Shown: positions 1-7,145 of the stretch, in pieces | Position numbering within the stretch: the stretch's first letter is position 1 | How the letters are laid out: each line of letters opens with the position of its first letter | DNA from: Clostridia bacterium | GTDB taxonomy: Bacteria; Bacillota; Clostridia; Peptostreptococcales; JAAYPU01 | DNA: 37,251 nucleotides | Assembly: GCA_016278615.1 (NCBI GenBank) | Contig: JADQBM010000025.1 | Coordinates: 1 to 37,251 of the forward strand | Direction: 5' to 3' | Notes under the pieces: generated by a model | Database searches by the model: none | What the model was told of the DNA's origin: nothing | What the model saw: the letters and a program-made list of their open reading frames with translations, nothing else | Program-made: the position numbers and the translations under genes

Positions 1-46
1 ATGGTACTTGGCGGGCAGCCGCCTGGGAGAGTAAGTCGTCGCTGGT
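1..46 (+). rRNA. rrf: 5S ribosomal RNA, 3' end only
   Basis: The first bases match the 3' third of clostridial 5S rRNA: ATGGTACT, a GGCGGG/CCGCC hairpin arm, then GGGAGAGTA and GTCGTCGCTGG. The 5' part lies outside the window. A strong intrinsic terminator follows at once, so this is the distal end of an rRNA operon. The exact mature 3' end is estimated from the family. Confidence 0.85.
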
Positions 47-50
47 TTTG

Positions 51-90
51 AAAAAAAGACTTTAAATCGAAAGATTTAGAGTCTTTTTTT
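51..90 (+). terminator. Intrinsic terminator of the rRNA operon
   Basis: A near-perfect hairpin (arms 51-68 and 73-90, one G-U pair) closes on a GAAA tetraloop, with an A-run on the left arm and seven Ts on the right. It directly follows the 5S rRNA end. Confidence 0.9.
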
Positions 91-355
91 GTAGGGACAG
101 GGCTTGCCCCTGTCCGTAATGACGAGATAACAATGCGTGAATTGATACGGCTAACCGCAAGGGTCATCCCTACGAAAACGTGAATTGATGCGACACCGTG
201 TATGTAGGAAAGGGCTTGCCCCTGTCCGTAATGATGAGATACAATGCGTGGATTGATGCGAACACCGTGTATGTAGGGACAGGGCTTGCTCCTGTCCGTA
301 ATGATGGGATAACAATGCGTGAATTGATACGGACAACCGCAAGGCTCGTCCCTAC
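91..355. repeat. Array of five 26-nt palindromic repeats
   Basis: Copies of an imperfect palindrome beginning GTAGGGAC and ending GTCCG lie forward at 91-116, 204-228 (25 nt) and 273-298, and inverted at 148-173 and 330-355. Two spacers (117-147 and 299-329) are nearly identical 31-mers containing ATAACAATGCGTGAATTGAT. Related palindromes recur at 24953-24978, 36768-36793, 36814-36839 and 37046-37071. The stem arms vary together (GGACAGGG with CCCTGTCC, GGACGACC with GGTTGTCC), suggesting selection for the fold or spread as a mobile palindrome. No open frame of note. The array fills the gap between the rRNA terminator and the stop codon of the opposing regulator gene. Confidence 0.85.
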
Positions 356-362
356 GCGTCTC

Positions 363-1655
363 TCATTCCACTGTTGTTCTGGTCTTTTTGCGGTATTGGC
401 TTGGGGTGATTCCGGTGAATTTTTTAAAAACCTTAGTAAAATAGCTTTGTTCCTCAAAACCTGAGTCAATGGATATTTCCAGAAGGCTTAAAGTGGTTGT
501 TGCTAAAAGATCCTTGCTGTTTTTTATTCGAACTTCATTAACAAAATCGGTGAAGCATTGGCTCATCTCTTTATTAAAATGCATAGAAAGATAAGACGGG
601 TTTATGTGAAGGGTGTCTGCAATTTTTTTAAGGGATATCTTATTCATATAATTCCCATTCACGTACTTGATTGTTTCACTAATAATATGAGAGTTTCCTA
701 AATATAAACTGTCAAATACATATAGGGAGAAATGCTCTACAAGCTCTGCTGTTTTAAGACGTAAATCATGAAGACTTTCAGCACCATTGATGGAGTTCAC
801 ATAATTGAAATCTTTTTCAAAAACCTGCTGAAGAGAAGCACCACCTTCAACAGCAGCTCGGGCCAGTACTGCGCATACCTCCAACATAGTTGTTTTAACA
901 AGGTCAAGATTACCAGCCTCAATGATCAACACTTCATTAAGCAGAGTTTGCATAGATTCCTGAGCACCATTTGCATCTCCAATTTTCACTTTTTGAACCA
1001 GTTCTTTCTCAACATTATAAGGATAAAGCAAAGAAATATTCTTCTTTTTGAAAACAAGAACATCTTCTCCAATCTTAGCTTGTTCCTTGAAATCTGTATT
1101 GATTTTTTCATAATCGGTATTATGACTAATAGATGATAAGACACAACTGTTAAGCAAATTTGAAAGATGAGCGACTTCTTTTGGAGAGGTTATTTTCATG
1201 GTACTTAAAAAAAATGTGAACTTAGGAATTTTTTCTGGAAATTCATGAAGTAAATTGATCCGAAATATATTTTCAACGATGCTTTCATTAATTTTGCCCA
1301 TAGCAATAGGACCAGCTATAAAACAGCCTTTAATATTTCCCTCTATTATTAATGAAATAGCTATTTTAGAAAACCCCGCACAGCAAAGAAAAATATAAGG
1401 CTCACCGAGAGTAGTAGCTATTTTTGCTGAGGACACTAAATTTTTTGAGCAGGTACTATCTTTAGTTCCATAAAAATCCGAAAAGGCACATATTTTCTTA
1501 TCTGAGTTGCATTCCCATATAATTGATCCTTCATTATCAAAAAAAGTAATAGGCAGATCAGATATGATGCAGAAGGATTGTATGGCTTCTTTTAAGTTGT
1601 CTGGCAATTTAAATGGATTATTATTGTCTTTTTTTTTCACTAAATTATGATTCAT
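363..1655 (-). CDS. PocR-domain AraC-family transcriptional regulator
   Basis: A 430-residue regulator, read leftward. The N-terminal half (about residues 18-165) resembles the PocR sensory domain, with several Cys (an ICAF..STC stretch and a CCAGF motif) that could bind a cofactor or metal. The C-terminal ~100 residues form an AraC double helix-turn-helix ending in the typical SYFTKVFKKFTGITPSQYRK. The start at 1655 is chosen because GAGGTG lies about 8 bases upstream; the frame is open 63 bases further up, without a good ribosome site. It is divergent from the methylamine/Pyl operon across a ~230-bp gap. By analogy with PocR (which controls B12-linked propanediol genes), it probably activates that operon in response to methylamines or corrinoid state. 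The domain assignment is firm; the ligand is inferred. Confidence 0.85.
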   Translation of the reverse strand: MNHNLVKKKDNNNPFKLPDNLKEAIQSFCIISDLPITFFDNEGSIIWECNSDKKICAFSDFYGTKDSTCSKNLVSSAKIATTLGEPYIFLCCAGFSKIAISLIIEGNIKGCFIAGPIAMGKINESIVENIFRINLLHEFPEKIPKFTFFLSTMKITSPKEVAHLSNLLNSCVLSSISHNTDYEKINTDFKEQAKIGEDVLVFKKKNISLLYPYNVEKELVQKVKIGDANGAQESMQTLLNEVLIIEAGNLDLVKTTMLEVCAVLARAAVEGGASLQQVFEKDFNYVNSINGAESLHDLRLKTAELVEHFSLYVFDSLYLGNSHIISETIKYVNGNYMNKISLKKIADTLHINPSYLSMHFNKEMSQCFTDFVNEVRIKNSKDLLATTTLSLLEISIDSGFEEQSYFTKVFKKFTGITPSQYRKKTRTTVE

Positions 1656-1887
1656 GACATGCACCTCGTATAATATTTTACCAAAATTCAAAGGGATATT
1701 AATAAAATAATATAACATTATCCCTAAAAATGCAATAGATATAGATGTTCACCTAATAATATTACCAAAACAAACAATGAGAGTAGTATAAATTCCTTTT
1801 CTATAAATGATAAACTTAAAATAATAAAGTATAGGGGATTAAATAAAATGAATTTTCAAAAAATAATTAAAATTTGAGGTATTAGAT

Positions 1888-3246
1888 ATGGGTAAAGACT
1901 TATTGATTAAAACATTAAAACACGAAAAAACCGATGGAGTCCCTTGGGTTCCTTTTGCAGGCGTGCATGCAGGAAAGCTAAAAGGTTATACAGCAGAAGA
2001 AGTTCTTAAAGATGCAGATAAGCTTTTTGAGTCTTTAATGGAAGTCAAAAAGATTTATGCACCAGATGGTATGCCCATTATGTTTGATCTGCAAGTTGAA
2101 GCTGAGATACTGGGTTGTGATCTCTTGTGGGCAAAGGATAATCCCCCATCTGTTAAATCACATCCTTGCTCTGGAGAAAAAAGCATTCCTTGTAACTGTA
2201 AAATCCCTACCGCTGATTCAGGTAGAATTCCTATGATTGTAGATGTCATGAAAAGAATGAAAGCTGCTGTTGGTGAGGAAGTTGCGTTATATGGATTAAT
2301 TTGTGGGCCCTTTACTTTAGCTTCTCACTTAAGGGGCAGTGAAATTTTCATGGATATGATTAAAGACCCCGCTTATGTAAAAGAGCTGGTAGAGTTTTGT
2401 GGAGAAGTAGCTTGCAAATTGTCTGAAATTTATATTGAAGCAGGCATGGATGTTATTGCTGTGGTAGATCCCCTTGTAAGTCAAATTTCACCAAAGCACT
2501 TCGAATCAATGCTATCTGATTCTTTTAAAGCTACATTTGATTTCATCAGAGAAAAAGGCGCGTTGTCTTCGTTCTTTGTGTGTGGCAATGCTACTAGACA
2601 AATCAAAGTAATGTGTGATACCAATCCAGATAGTATTTCTGTTGATGAAAATGTGAATCTTCACGATTCCAAATTGGTTACGGATCCATACAATATTACA
2701 ATTGGAGGCAATATTCCACTTACAACCACCATGCTTCATGGAAATCAGCAAGATAATATGAAATGTGTGATTGACCTCATGGACAGTTTGGATCATCATA
2801 ACTTGATTATCAGCCCAGGATGTGACATGCCATATGATACCCCTATTGAAAACACAGTGGCGGTTGCACAGGCTGTTAAAAGAACAGATGATGCAAGGAA
2901 AATGATTGAGAATTATGAATCTGTAGAAGAAGATATTGACATCAGCATTCCAGATTATAAAGATCGAGATAAGGTCTTAATTGAGCTGTTCCTATTAGAC
3001 CCTGAGCAATGTGCAGCATGCACATACATGTTAAATAGTGTTGTAGATATATATGATGAAATCAAAGAGATGGCAGATTATGTTGTCTATAAATACACCA
3101 TTAAGGAAGATATAGCAAGAACTAAGAAAATGGGCATAAGCAATCTACCGACAATGTGCGTTAATGGTGAGGTAAAGTGGGTCTCTATTATTCCGAGTAA
3201 AGAAGAATTCATAAATGAAATAAAGAAATATATTAAAAAGAAATGA
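1888..3246 (+). CDS. UroD-family methylcobamide methyltransferase-like protein with thioredoxin-like tail
   Basis: 452 residues. Residues 1-~345 match the uroporphyrinogen decarboxylase/MtbA-MtaA superfamily, which moves methyl groups from methyl-corrinoid proteins to a thiol. The zinc site of that family is H-x-C plus a distant C. Here the second ligand (Cys232 in FVCGN) and the third (Cys312 in SPGCDMP) are present, but the His position is Phe230. From about residue 360 a thioredoxin-like domain carries a CAAC motif (Cys375, Cys378) and a probable cis-Pro in LPTMC. Ribosome site GAGGT precedes ATG 1888. First gene of the operon, 66 bases before mtbC. Firmicutes generally lack coenzyme M, so an acceptor such as tetrahydrofolate, or a redox or repair role on the corrinoid protein, is possible. 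Called by family; the acceptor is unknown. Confidence 0.8.
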   Translation: MGKDLLIKTLKHEKTDGVPWVPFAGVHAGKLKGYTAEEVLKDADKLFESLMEVKKIYAPDGMPIMFDLQVEAEILGCDLLWAKDNPPSVKSHPCSGEKSIPCNCKIPTADSGRIPMIVDVMKRMKAAVGEEVALYGLICGPFTLASHLRGSEIFMDMIKDPAYVKELVEFCGEVACKLSEIYIEAGMDVIAVVDPLVSQISPKHFESMLSDSFKATFDFIREKGALSSFFVCGNATRQIKVMCDTNPDSISVDENVNLHDSKLVTDPYNITIGGNIPLTTTMLHGNQQDNMKCVIDLMDSLDHHNLIISPGCDMPYDTPIENTVAVAQAVKRTDDARKMIENYESVEEDIDISIPDYKDRDKVLIELFLLDPEQCAACTYMLNSVVDIYDEIKEMADYVVYKYTIKEDIARTKKMGISNLPTMCVNGEVKWVSIIPSKEEFINEIKKYIKKK

Positions 3247-3312
3247 GTTTTAGATATAATATAGATATAATAAAGTTAGAAACTCATTATAAATATTTTA
3301 AGGAGGTTAAAT

Positions 3313-3966
3313 ATGAATAAGGAACTTATTTTCCAAATGGCCCATGCATCCATTATAGATTGCGATGAAGACAAAGCAATGCAAGTTATTAAAGATGCAC
3401 AGGACAACAACATTGATTTAGTTGAACTTCTAAGTATGGGTTTTAGTTCTGGAATCAGAGAGTTGGGAGATCAGTTTGGTAGAGGTGAGATTTTTCTACC
3501 AGAGCTAATATTTTCAACAGAAGTAATGAAAAAAGCATCAGCAGTTATTGAAGAAAAACTTGGGAGCGACAATGTACAAAAAAAAGCTAAAATGGTTATC
3601 GGTACAGTTGCAGGTGATGTCCATGATATTGGAAAGGGAATCGTTTGCTCTCTCGTAAAAAGCAATGGGGTAGAAGTCTATGACTTGGGTAGAGAAGTTC
3701 CGGCATTAACGTTTATAGAAAAGGCAGAAGAGTATCAAGTAGATTTCATTGGAAGTAGTGCATTACTGACGACTACAATGACTGAGCAGAAAAAGATTGA
3801 GGATATATTGAGAAAAGAAGGTCTTAGGGACAAATATAAAACCATGGTAGGCGGAGCCCCTGTCACGAAGCGATGGGCAGAAAAAATTGGCGCAGATGCT
3901 TATTGTGAGGATGCTGCAGAATCCGTAAAAATGGTCATGCAATGGATCGAGCAGGGTGGAAAATAA
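3313..3966 (+). CDS. mtbC: Methylamine corrinoid protein MtbC
   Basis: 217 residues, the standard length for MtbC/MtmC/MttC corrinoid proteins. Residues 1-~85 form the helical cap (B12-binding-2). The Rossmann-like B12 domain follows, with the base-off/His-on signature GDVHDIGKG, where His104 is the predicted lower axial cobalt ligand, and the later GSSALLTTTM and VGGAPV loops that hold the nucleotide tail. It accepts the methyl group from MtbB and probably also MttB, as no other corrinoid protein is encoded here. AAGGAGGT lies just before ATG. It sits between the UroD-like gene and mtbB with short gaps, as in archaeal mtb operons. Which methylamine it prefers cannot be told from sequence, so the mtbC name rests on its neighbour. 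Confidence 0.9.
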   Translation: MNKELIFQMAHASIIDCDEDKAMQVIKDAQDNNIDLVELLSMGFSSGIRELGDQFGRGEIFLPELIFSTEVMKKASAVIEEKLGSDNVQKKAKMVIGTVAGDVHDIGKGIVCSLVKSNGVEVYDLGREVPALTFIEKAEEYQVDFIGSSALLTTTMTEQKKIEDILRKEGLRDKYKTMVGGAPVTKRWAEKIGADAYCEDAAESVKMVMQWIEQGGK

Positions 3967-3988
3967 TTAAAGAAAGGAAGGGCGATTA

Positions 3989-5389
3989 ATGAGCAACGAT
4001 AAGAAATTTTTTACCCGTATGGGTGATGGTTCAGTTGTGTATATGACCGAAGTAGAGATTCGTGAAGATATAGCCGCAGGTGTAGCTGATGCAGCTACCA
4101 GGGGTAAAATTCCACCACTCTCTACAGATGAGATTCAGCGGATATATGAAATTGTTACCATGCCAGGTATTGTGGTAGGTGTAGAGCCAGGACAAGAAAT
4201 TGTTTCAACCAGTGATTCGGGAGCAGACAAGGTAGGCGCAAAATGCGGTGTACCTGTTGATAGAACAACTCAGGCTGTTATTCATGAGAGAGTACTGGGT
4301 TGTGATTCAGTGGACATTGGATTTAGAGACTATAACTATAAAACTGCAAAAGGCGTTGTAGAGCACGAAGCACATGCAGTAAGAAGTGCATTAAATATTA
4401 CAACAATGCCGATTTTCTACGGCGCTATGACCAATCTGGGCTTTTATACCAAACCAGATGGTCCAGTAGAAAATTGGGCAGAGCTTCTACCTCAAGGCAG
4501 GATTGAAGAATCTTTTAAAGCTCAAGAAGAAGCTGTTGAGCATGCTGTTAGGGATGTTGTCTATGTTGCAGAGCAGATGAATACGGCTGGTGCCGATGCA
4601 ATGAACTTAGACACCTCAGGAGCAGGAGGAGATGCTGATTTTTTAGCTGCATTGAAAGCAACAGAAATCATCCGAGAAAGATTTCCGGACCTAGCAGTAG
4701 AAATAGGTATGGCCGGAGAATTTGTTTTGGGTATGCATGGCAAACTCAAATATGATGGTGTTCGGTTGGCGGGTCTGTACCCACATCAACAAGTTAAATT
4801 AGTTGAAAAAGCTGGCGCATCCATTTTCGGTGCTGTGGTAAATACGAACTGTAATATGTCATTTGCTTGGAACATAGCTCGAGTATGTACTTTTATGAAA
4901 GCATGTGTTGAAGTGGCTAGCATTCCGGTACATGCAAATGTAGGGATGGGTGTATGTGGCATTCCAATGTGTGAAATCATACCAACGGACTCGGTTTCAA
5001 GAGCTGACAAATGCATGATAGAAATATGCAAAATTGATGGTTACTAGCTGGGCGTAGGAGATCCCCTTGGAATAGAATCGACTCACGCAATTGCTGCAGG
5101 AATGGGCGGAATACGTACAGCCGGAGATCTGGTTATACGTATGCAGCTTACTCACAAGATGAAACTTGATGAGGCAAAAAAATATGTAGCAGAAAAGTTG
5201 GGCGTTTCAGTTATGGACCTTTGTGATGTTGTTAAAATGGCAGAGGTCAGAGAAGATTTAGGTATCGGTATTCAAGAGCCTTTCAACGGAGCTAACATAG
5301 GTATGGAAGCTAAGTTTAGGATTTCTGAAATACTAGGCCAAAAAATCAACTCCGTAGAACGTTTCAAGGAAAGAGCAGGCGTAAAATAA
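3989..5389 (+). CDS. mtbB: Dimethylamine methyltransferase MtbB, pyrrolysine-containing (UAG read through)
   Basis: Transfers a methyl group from dimethylamine to a corrinoid protein. The frame runs 352 codons to a TAG at 5045-5047, then continues without a stop for 113 codons to TAA, giving 466 residues, which matches archaeal MtbB (about 467, Pyl near 356). Both halves are homologous to MtbB: the upstream part has the MNLDTSGAGGDADF region and the part after UAG begins LGVGDPLGIESTHAIAAG. Pyl is predicted at residue 353, where its imine ring would bind the amine in the active site. A complete pyl gene set and an amber-reading tRNA lie about 4-8 kb downstream. Ribosome site GGAAGGG precedes ATG. 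Conventional annotation would split this into two ORFs (3989-5047 and 5102-5389) or call it a pseudogene; neither fits. Confidence 0.95.
5045..5047 (+). other. In-frame UAG decoded as pyrrolysine in mtbB
   Basis: TAG at codon 353 of mtbB, in the context GGT TAC TAG CTG GGC. Strong MtbB similarity continues directly after it in the same frame. I see no convincing stable stem-loop (PYLIS-like) right after it. Confidence 0.92.
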
Positions 5390-5436
5390 TAAATAGCTGA
5401 GTTAACAAGCAGCTATGATCAGTGAAATTAATAAAA

Positions 5437-5462
5437 GGATAGCAGATACATATCTGCTATCC
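5437..5462 (+). terminator. Strong hairpin after mtbB (attenuator or mRNA-stabilising element)
   Basis: A perfect 12-bp inverted repeat, GGATAGCAGATA, two bases, then its complement, sits between the mtbB stop and the G3E GTPase. The sequence after it (CTTAGATTT) is a weak U tract, so full termination is unlikely. It may reduce read-through from the abundant methyltransferase mRNA into the cofactor genes, or protect the 3' end of the upstream message. Confidence 0.5.
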
Positions 5463-5488
5463 CTTAGATTTAAGAAAAGGTGGACATT

Positions 5489-6406
5489 GTGATCGAATTA
5501 GTTCTTCTAACAGGTTTTCTGGGGGCAGGGAAAACAACCCTTTTAAAAGCAATATTGGATGCTTATAAAGACCAAAAAATTGGTGTGATTGTAAATGAAT
5601 TTGGGAAAGTCAATGTAGATGCTGTTTTATTAGAGAAAGATGGTATTACCATGGCAGAACTCAGTAACGGGTCTATTTTTTGTGCGTGTATCAAAGACAA
5701 TTTCCTTAAGAGTTTAATTGAGATGTCTCAAATGAATATAGATTATTTGTTTATTGAAGCGTCAGGATTGGCTGACCCTTCCAATATGCCCCAAATACTA
5801 AAGGCAATAGAGCCTAAAATATTAAAACCTTATGACTATAAAGGTGCTTTATGTGTGGTTGACGCTGAAAACTTTATGGATCTCTATGATATGTTGCCAG
5901 CTCTTGAGCATCAGTTGGAATATAGTGGTTCGGTCATTATTAACAAAGCAGATTTAGTAGAAAATGAAAAAATAGCGGAAATATCTCATAAAATCGGGGA
6001 GGTAAATCCAAGGGCTCAGGTATATATTACGTCTTATTGCAAAGTCAATATTATGGATATTATCAATGGCTTGGTTGCTTCGTCCAAAGAAGCAGAAGAA
6101 ACAACCAATACTTTTGAGTCAAGACCAAAAACTTTTGTTCTTTCAGCAGAAAGCAGTTTGCCCTTTGAAGATTTAAAAGCATTTATCACAGAGATTGCAG
6201 ACTCTGCCTATAGAATAAAAGGTTTTGTAAAAACCCATGAGGGGACCATAGAAGTGAGCGCAGTTGGAAAAAACATAGAGTTATCTCCTTGGACAAAACC
6301 TATAAAGAATTCCGAAATTGTTGTTATTTCATCTGTTGGAATTAAAATGCTTAGTTTAATAACTAAAGCCATAGAAAGTCACCTTAAAGGTAAAATTCAT
6401 CTATAG
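5489..6406 (+). CDS. G3E-family (CobW/COG0523-like) GTPase
   Basis: 305 residues from GTG 5489, which follows AAAGGTGG at good spacing; a GTG three codons upstream is in frame but lacks a site. Walker A GFLGAGKTT starts at residue 9; EASGLADP and the guanine motif NKAD (in VIINKADLV) follow, then a CobW-type C-terminal domain. This family inserts metals or B12-type cofactors into client enzymes. The canonical metal-binding CxCC after the NG turn is altered to SIFCAC, so any metal site is changed. Given its operon it may help load or reactivate a corrinoid or Pyl-dependent methyltransferase; that is inference. It ends in TAG, and the frame continues without interruption into the next gene, so amber suppression would yield a fusion with the activation-domain protein. 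Confidence 0.85.
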   Translation: MIELVLLTGFLGAGKTTLLKAILDAYKDQKIGVIVNEFGKVNVDAVLLEKDGITMAELSNGSIFCACIKDNFLKSLIEMSQMNIDYLFIEASGLADPSNMPQILKAIEPKILKPYDYKGALCVVDAENFMDLYDMLPALEHQLEYSGSVIINKADLVENEKIAEISHKIGEVNPRAQVYITSYCKVNIMDIINGLVASSKEAEETTNTFESRPKTFVLSAESSLPFEDLKAFITEIADSAYRIKGFVKTHEGTIEVSAVGKNIELSPWTKPIKNSEIVVISSVGIKMLSLITKAIESHLKGKIHL

Positions 6407-6418
6407 GAGAATACTGTT

Positions 6419-7093
6419 TTGAAAAACGAAATCATAACAATCCATAGAAATGAAGCAGATAAGATAGCTGAGGGTTATTTCATTAAAATGTGCGGCTTCG
6501 ACAGGGATGAGAATAAGTTTAAATCCATGTTGCAAGATGGCTATGGTATAAGAGAAAAATTATCGGATGATTTAAGTGTTAGAGCCATCATTTCTTCATT
6601 TGACAAAGAGATTATATGGGGAAAAACTGTTGATATCAATGGAGTTAAATTTGAGTGTAATGCTTTTGAGCAAATAGATAGAGAGAACATAAAAGAGTTA
6701 TTCGTATATATTTTAACGGCAGGCAACTTTGATTTACCCGGTGCATCCATGTTAGAGATGGTTTATGCAGATGCATGGGGCACAGCATATGTGGATGCTG
6801 GAAGAGATATTTTAAGGTCCAGATTGAGCACTCGAGAGCCCTTTGTATCAGATTCCTTTGGACCAGGGTATTATGGGATGGATGTTCCACAGGTAAAGAA
6901 CTTCTTTAGGGTCTTAGATTCTAAAAAGATAGATGTAAAACTATTAGATAGCGGCTTGATGGTCCCAGTAAAATCCATTGCAGGGTTATTTGTCTCTGTG
7001 AAAGACCCCTCTCAATTACCAGGAAACGATTGTAGTTCGTGTCTTGCCAATGAAAAAGGCTGTTATTTTTGCAGAATGAAAAACAAAAAATAA
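6419..7093 (+). CDS. MetH-activation-domain-like corrinoid protein partner 1, Cys-rich C terminus
   Basis: 224 residues, starting with TTG; AGGAG overlaps the upstream TAG, nine bases before the start, suggesting translational coupling. The protein resembles the vitamin B12-dependent methionine synthase activation domain: a helical N-terminal part, then FGPGYYGMDVPQ and LMVPVKSIAGLF. The C terminus carries CSSC...GCYFC, four Cys that could bind an Fe-S cluster or zinc. The MetH domain docks over cobalamin during reductive methylation, so this protein probably assists reactivation of MtbC with the adjacent RACo. A relative lies at 13342-14046. The ORF is certain; the exact function is not established. 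Confidence 0.78.
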   Translation: MKNEIITIHRNEADKIAEGYFIKMCGFDRDENKFKSMLQDGYGIREKLSDDLSVRAIISSFDKEIIWGKTVDINGVKFECNAFEQIDRENIKELFVYILTAGNFDLPGASMLEMVYADAWGTAYVDAGRDILRSRLSTREPFVSDSFGPGYYGMDVPQVKNFFRVLDSKKIDVKLLDSGLMVPVKSIAGLFVSVKDPSQLPGNDCSSCLANEKGCYFCRMKNKK

Positions 7094-7145
7094 TGAAGAA
7101 ATTTATACGGGAATCATATAAATGGATTCAGAAGAGGAAAATAAT

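Noticed and set aside
91-355. CRISPR array
   Set aside because: Repeats occur in both orientations, spacers are themselves repeated rather than unique, and no cas gene is present.
198-464. Small plus-strand ORF across the repeat array
   Set aside because: It lies in repeat sequence and overlaps the regulator gene end on the other strand; no ribosome site or recognisable protein.
1656-1887. Specific promoter or sigma-54 site for the methylamine operon
   Set aside because: The region is so A/T-rich that several weak -10-like hexamers occur, and no GG-N10-GC sigma-54 signature was seen; no single site can be defended.
5048-5110. PYLIS-type stem-loop after the mtbB UAG
   Set aside because: Only short, weak complementarity can be drawn; nothing stable enough to claim.
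3989-5389. mtbB as a pseudogene or two separate genes split by a stop
   Set aside because: The break is precisely a TAG, the frame is unbroken afterwards, the total length fits MtbB, and a full Pyl system including an amber tRNA is encoded nearby.
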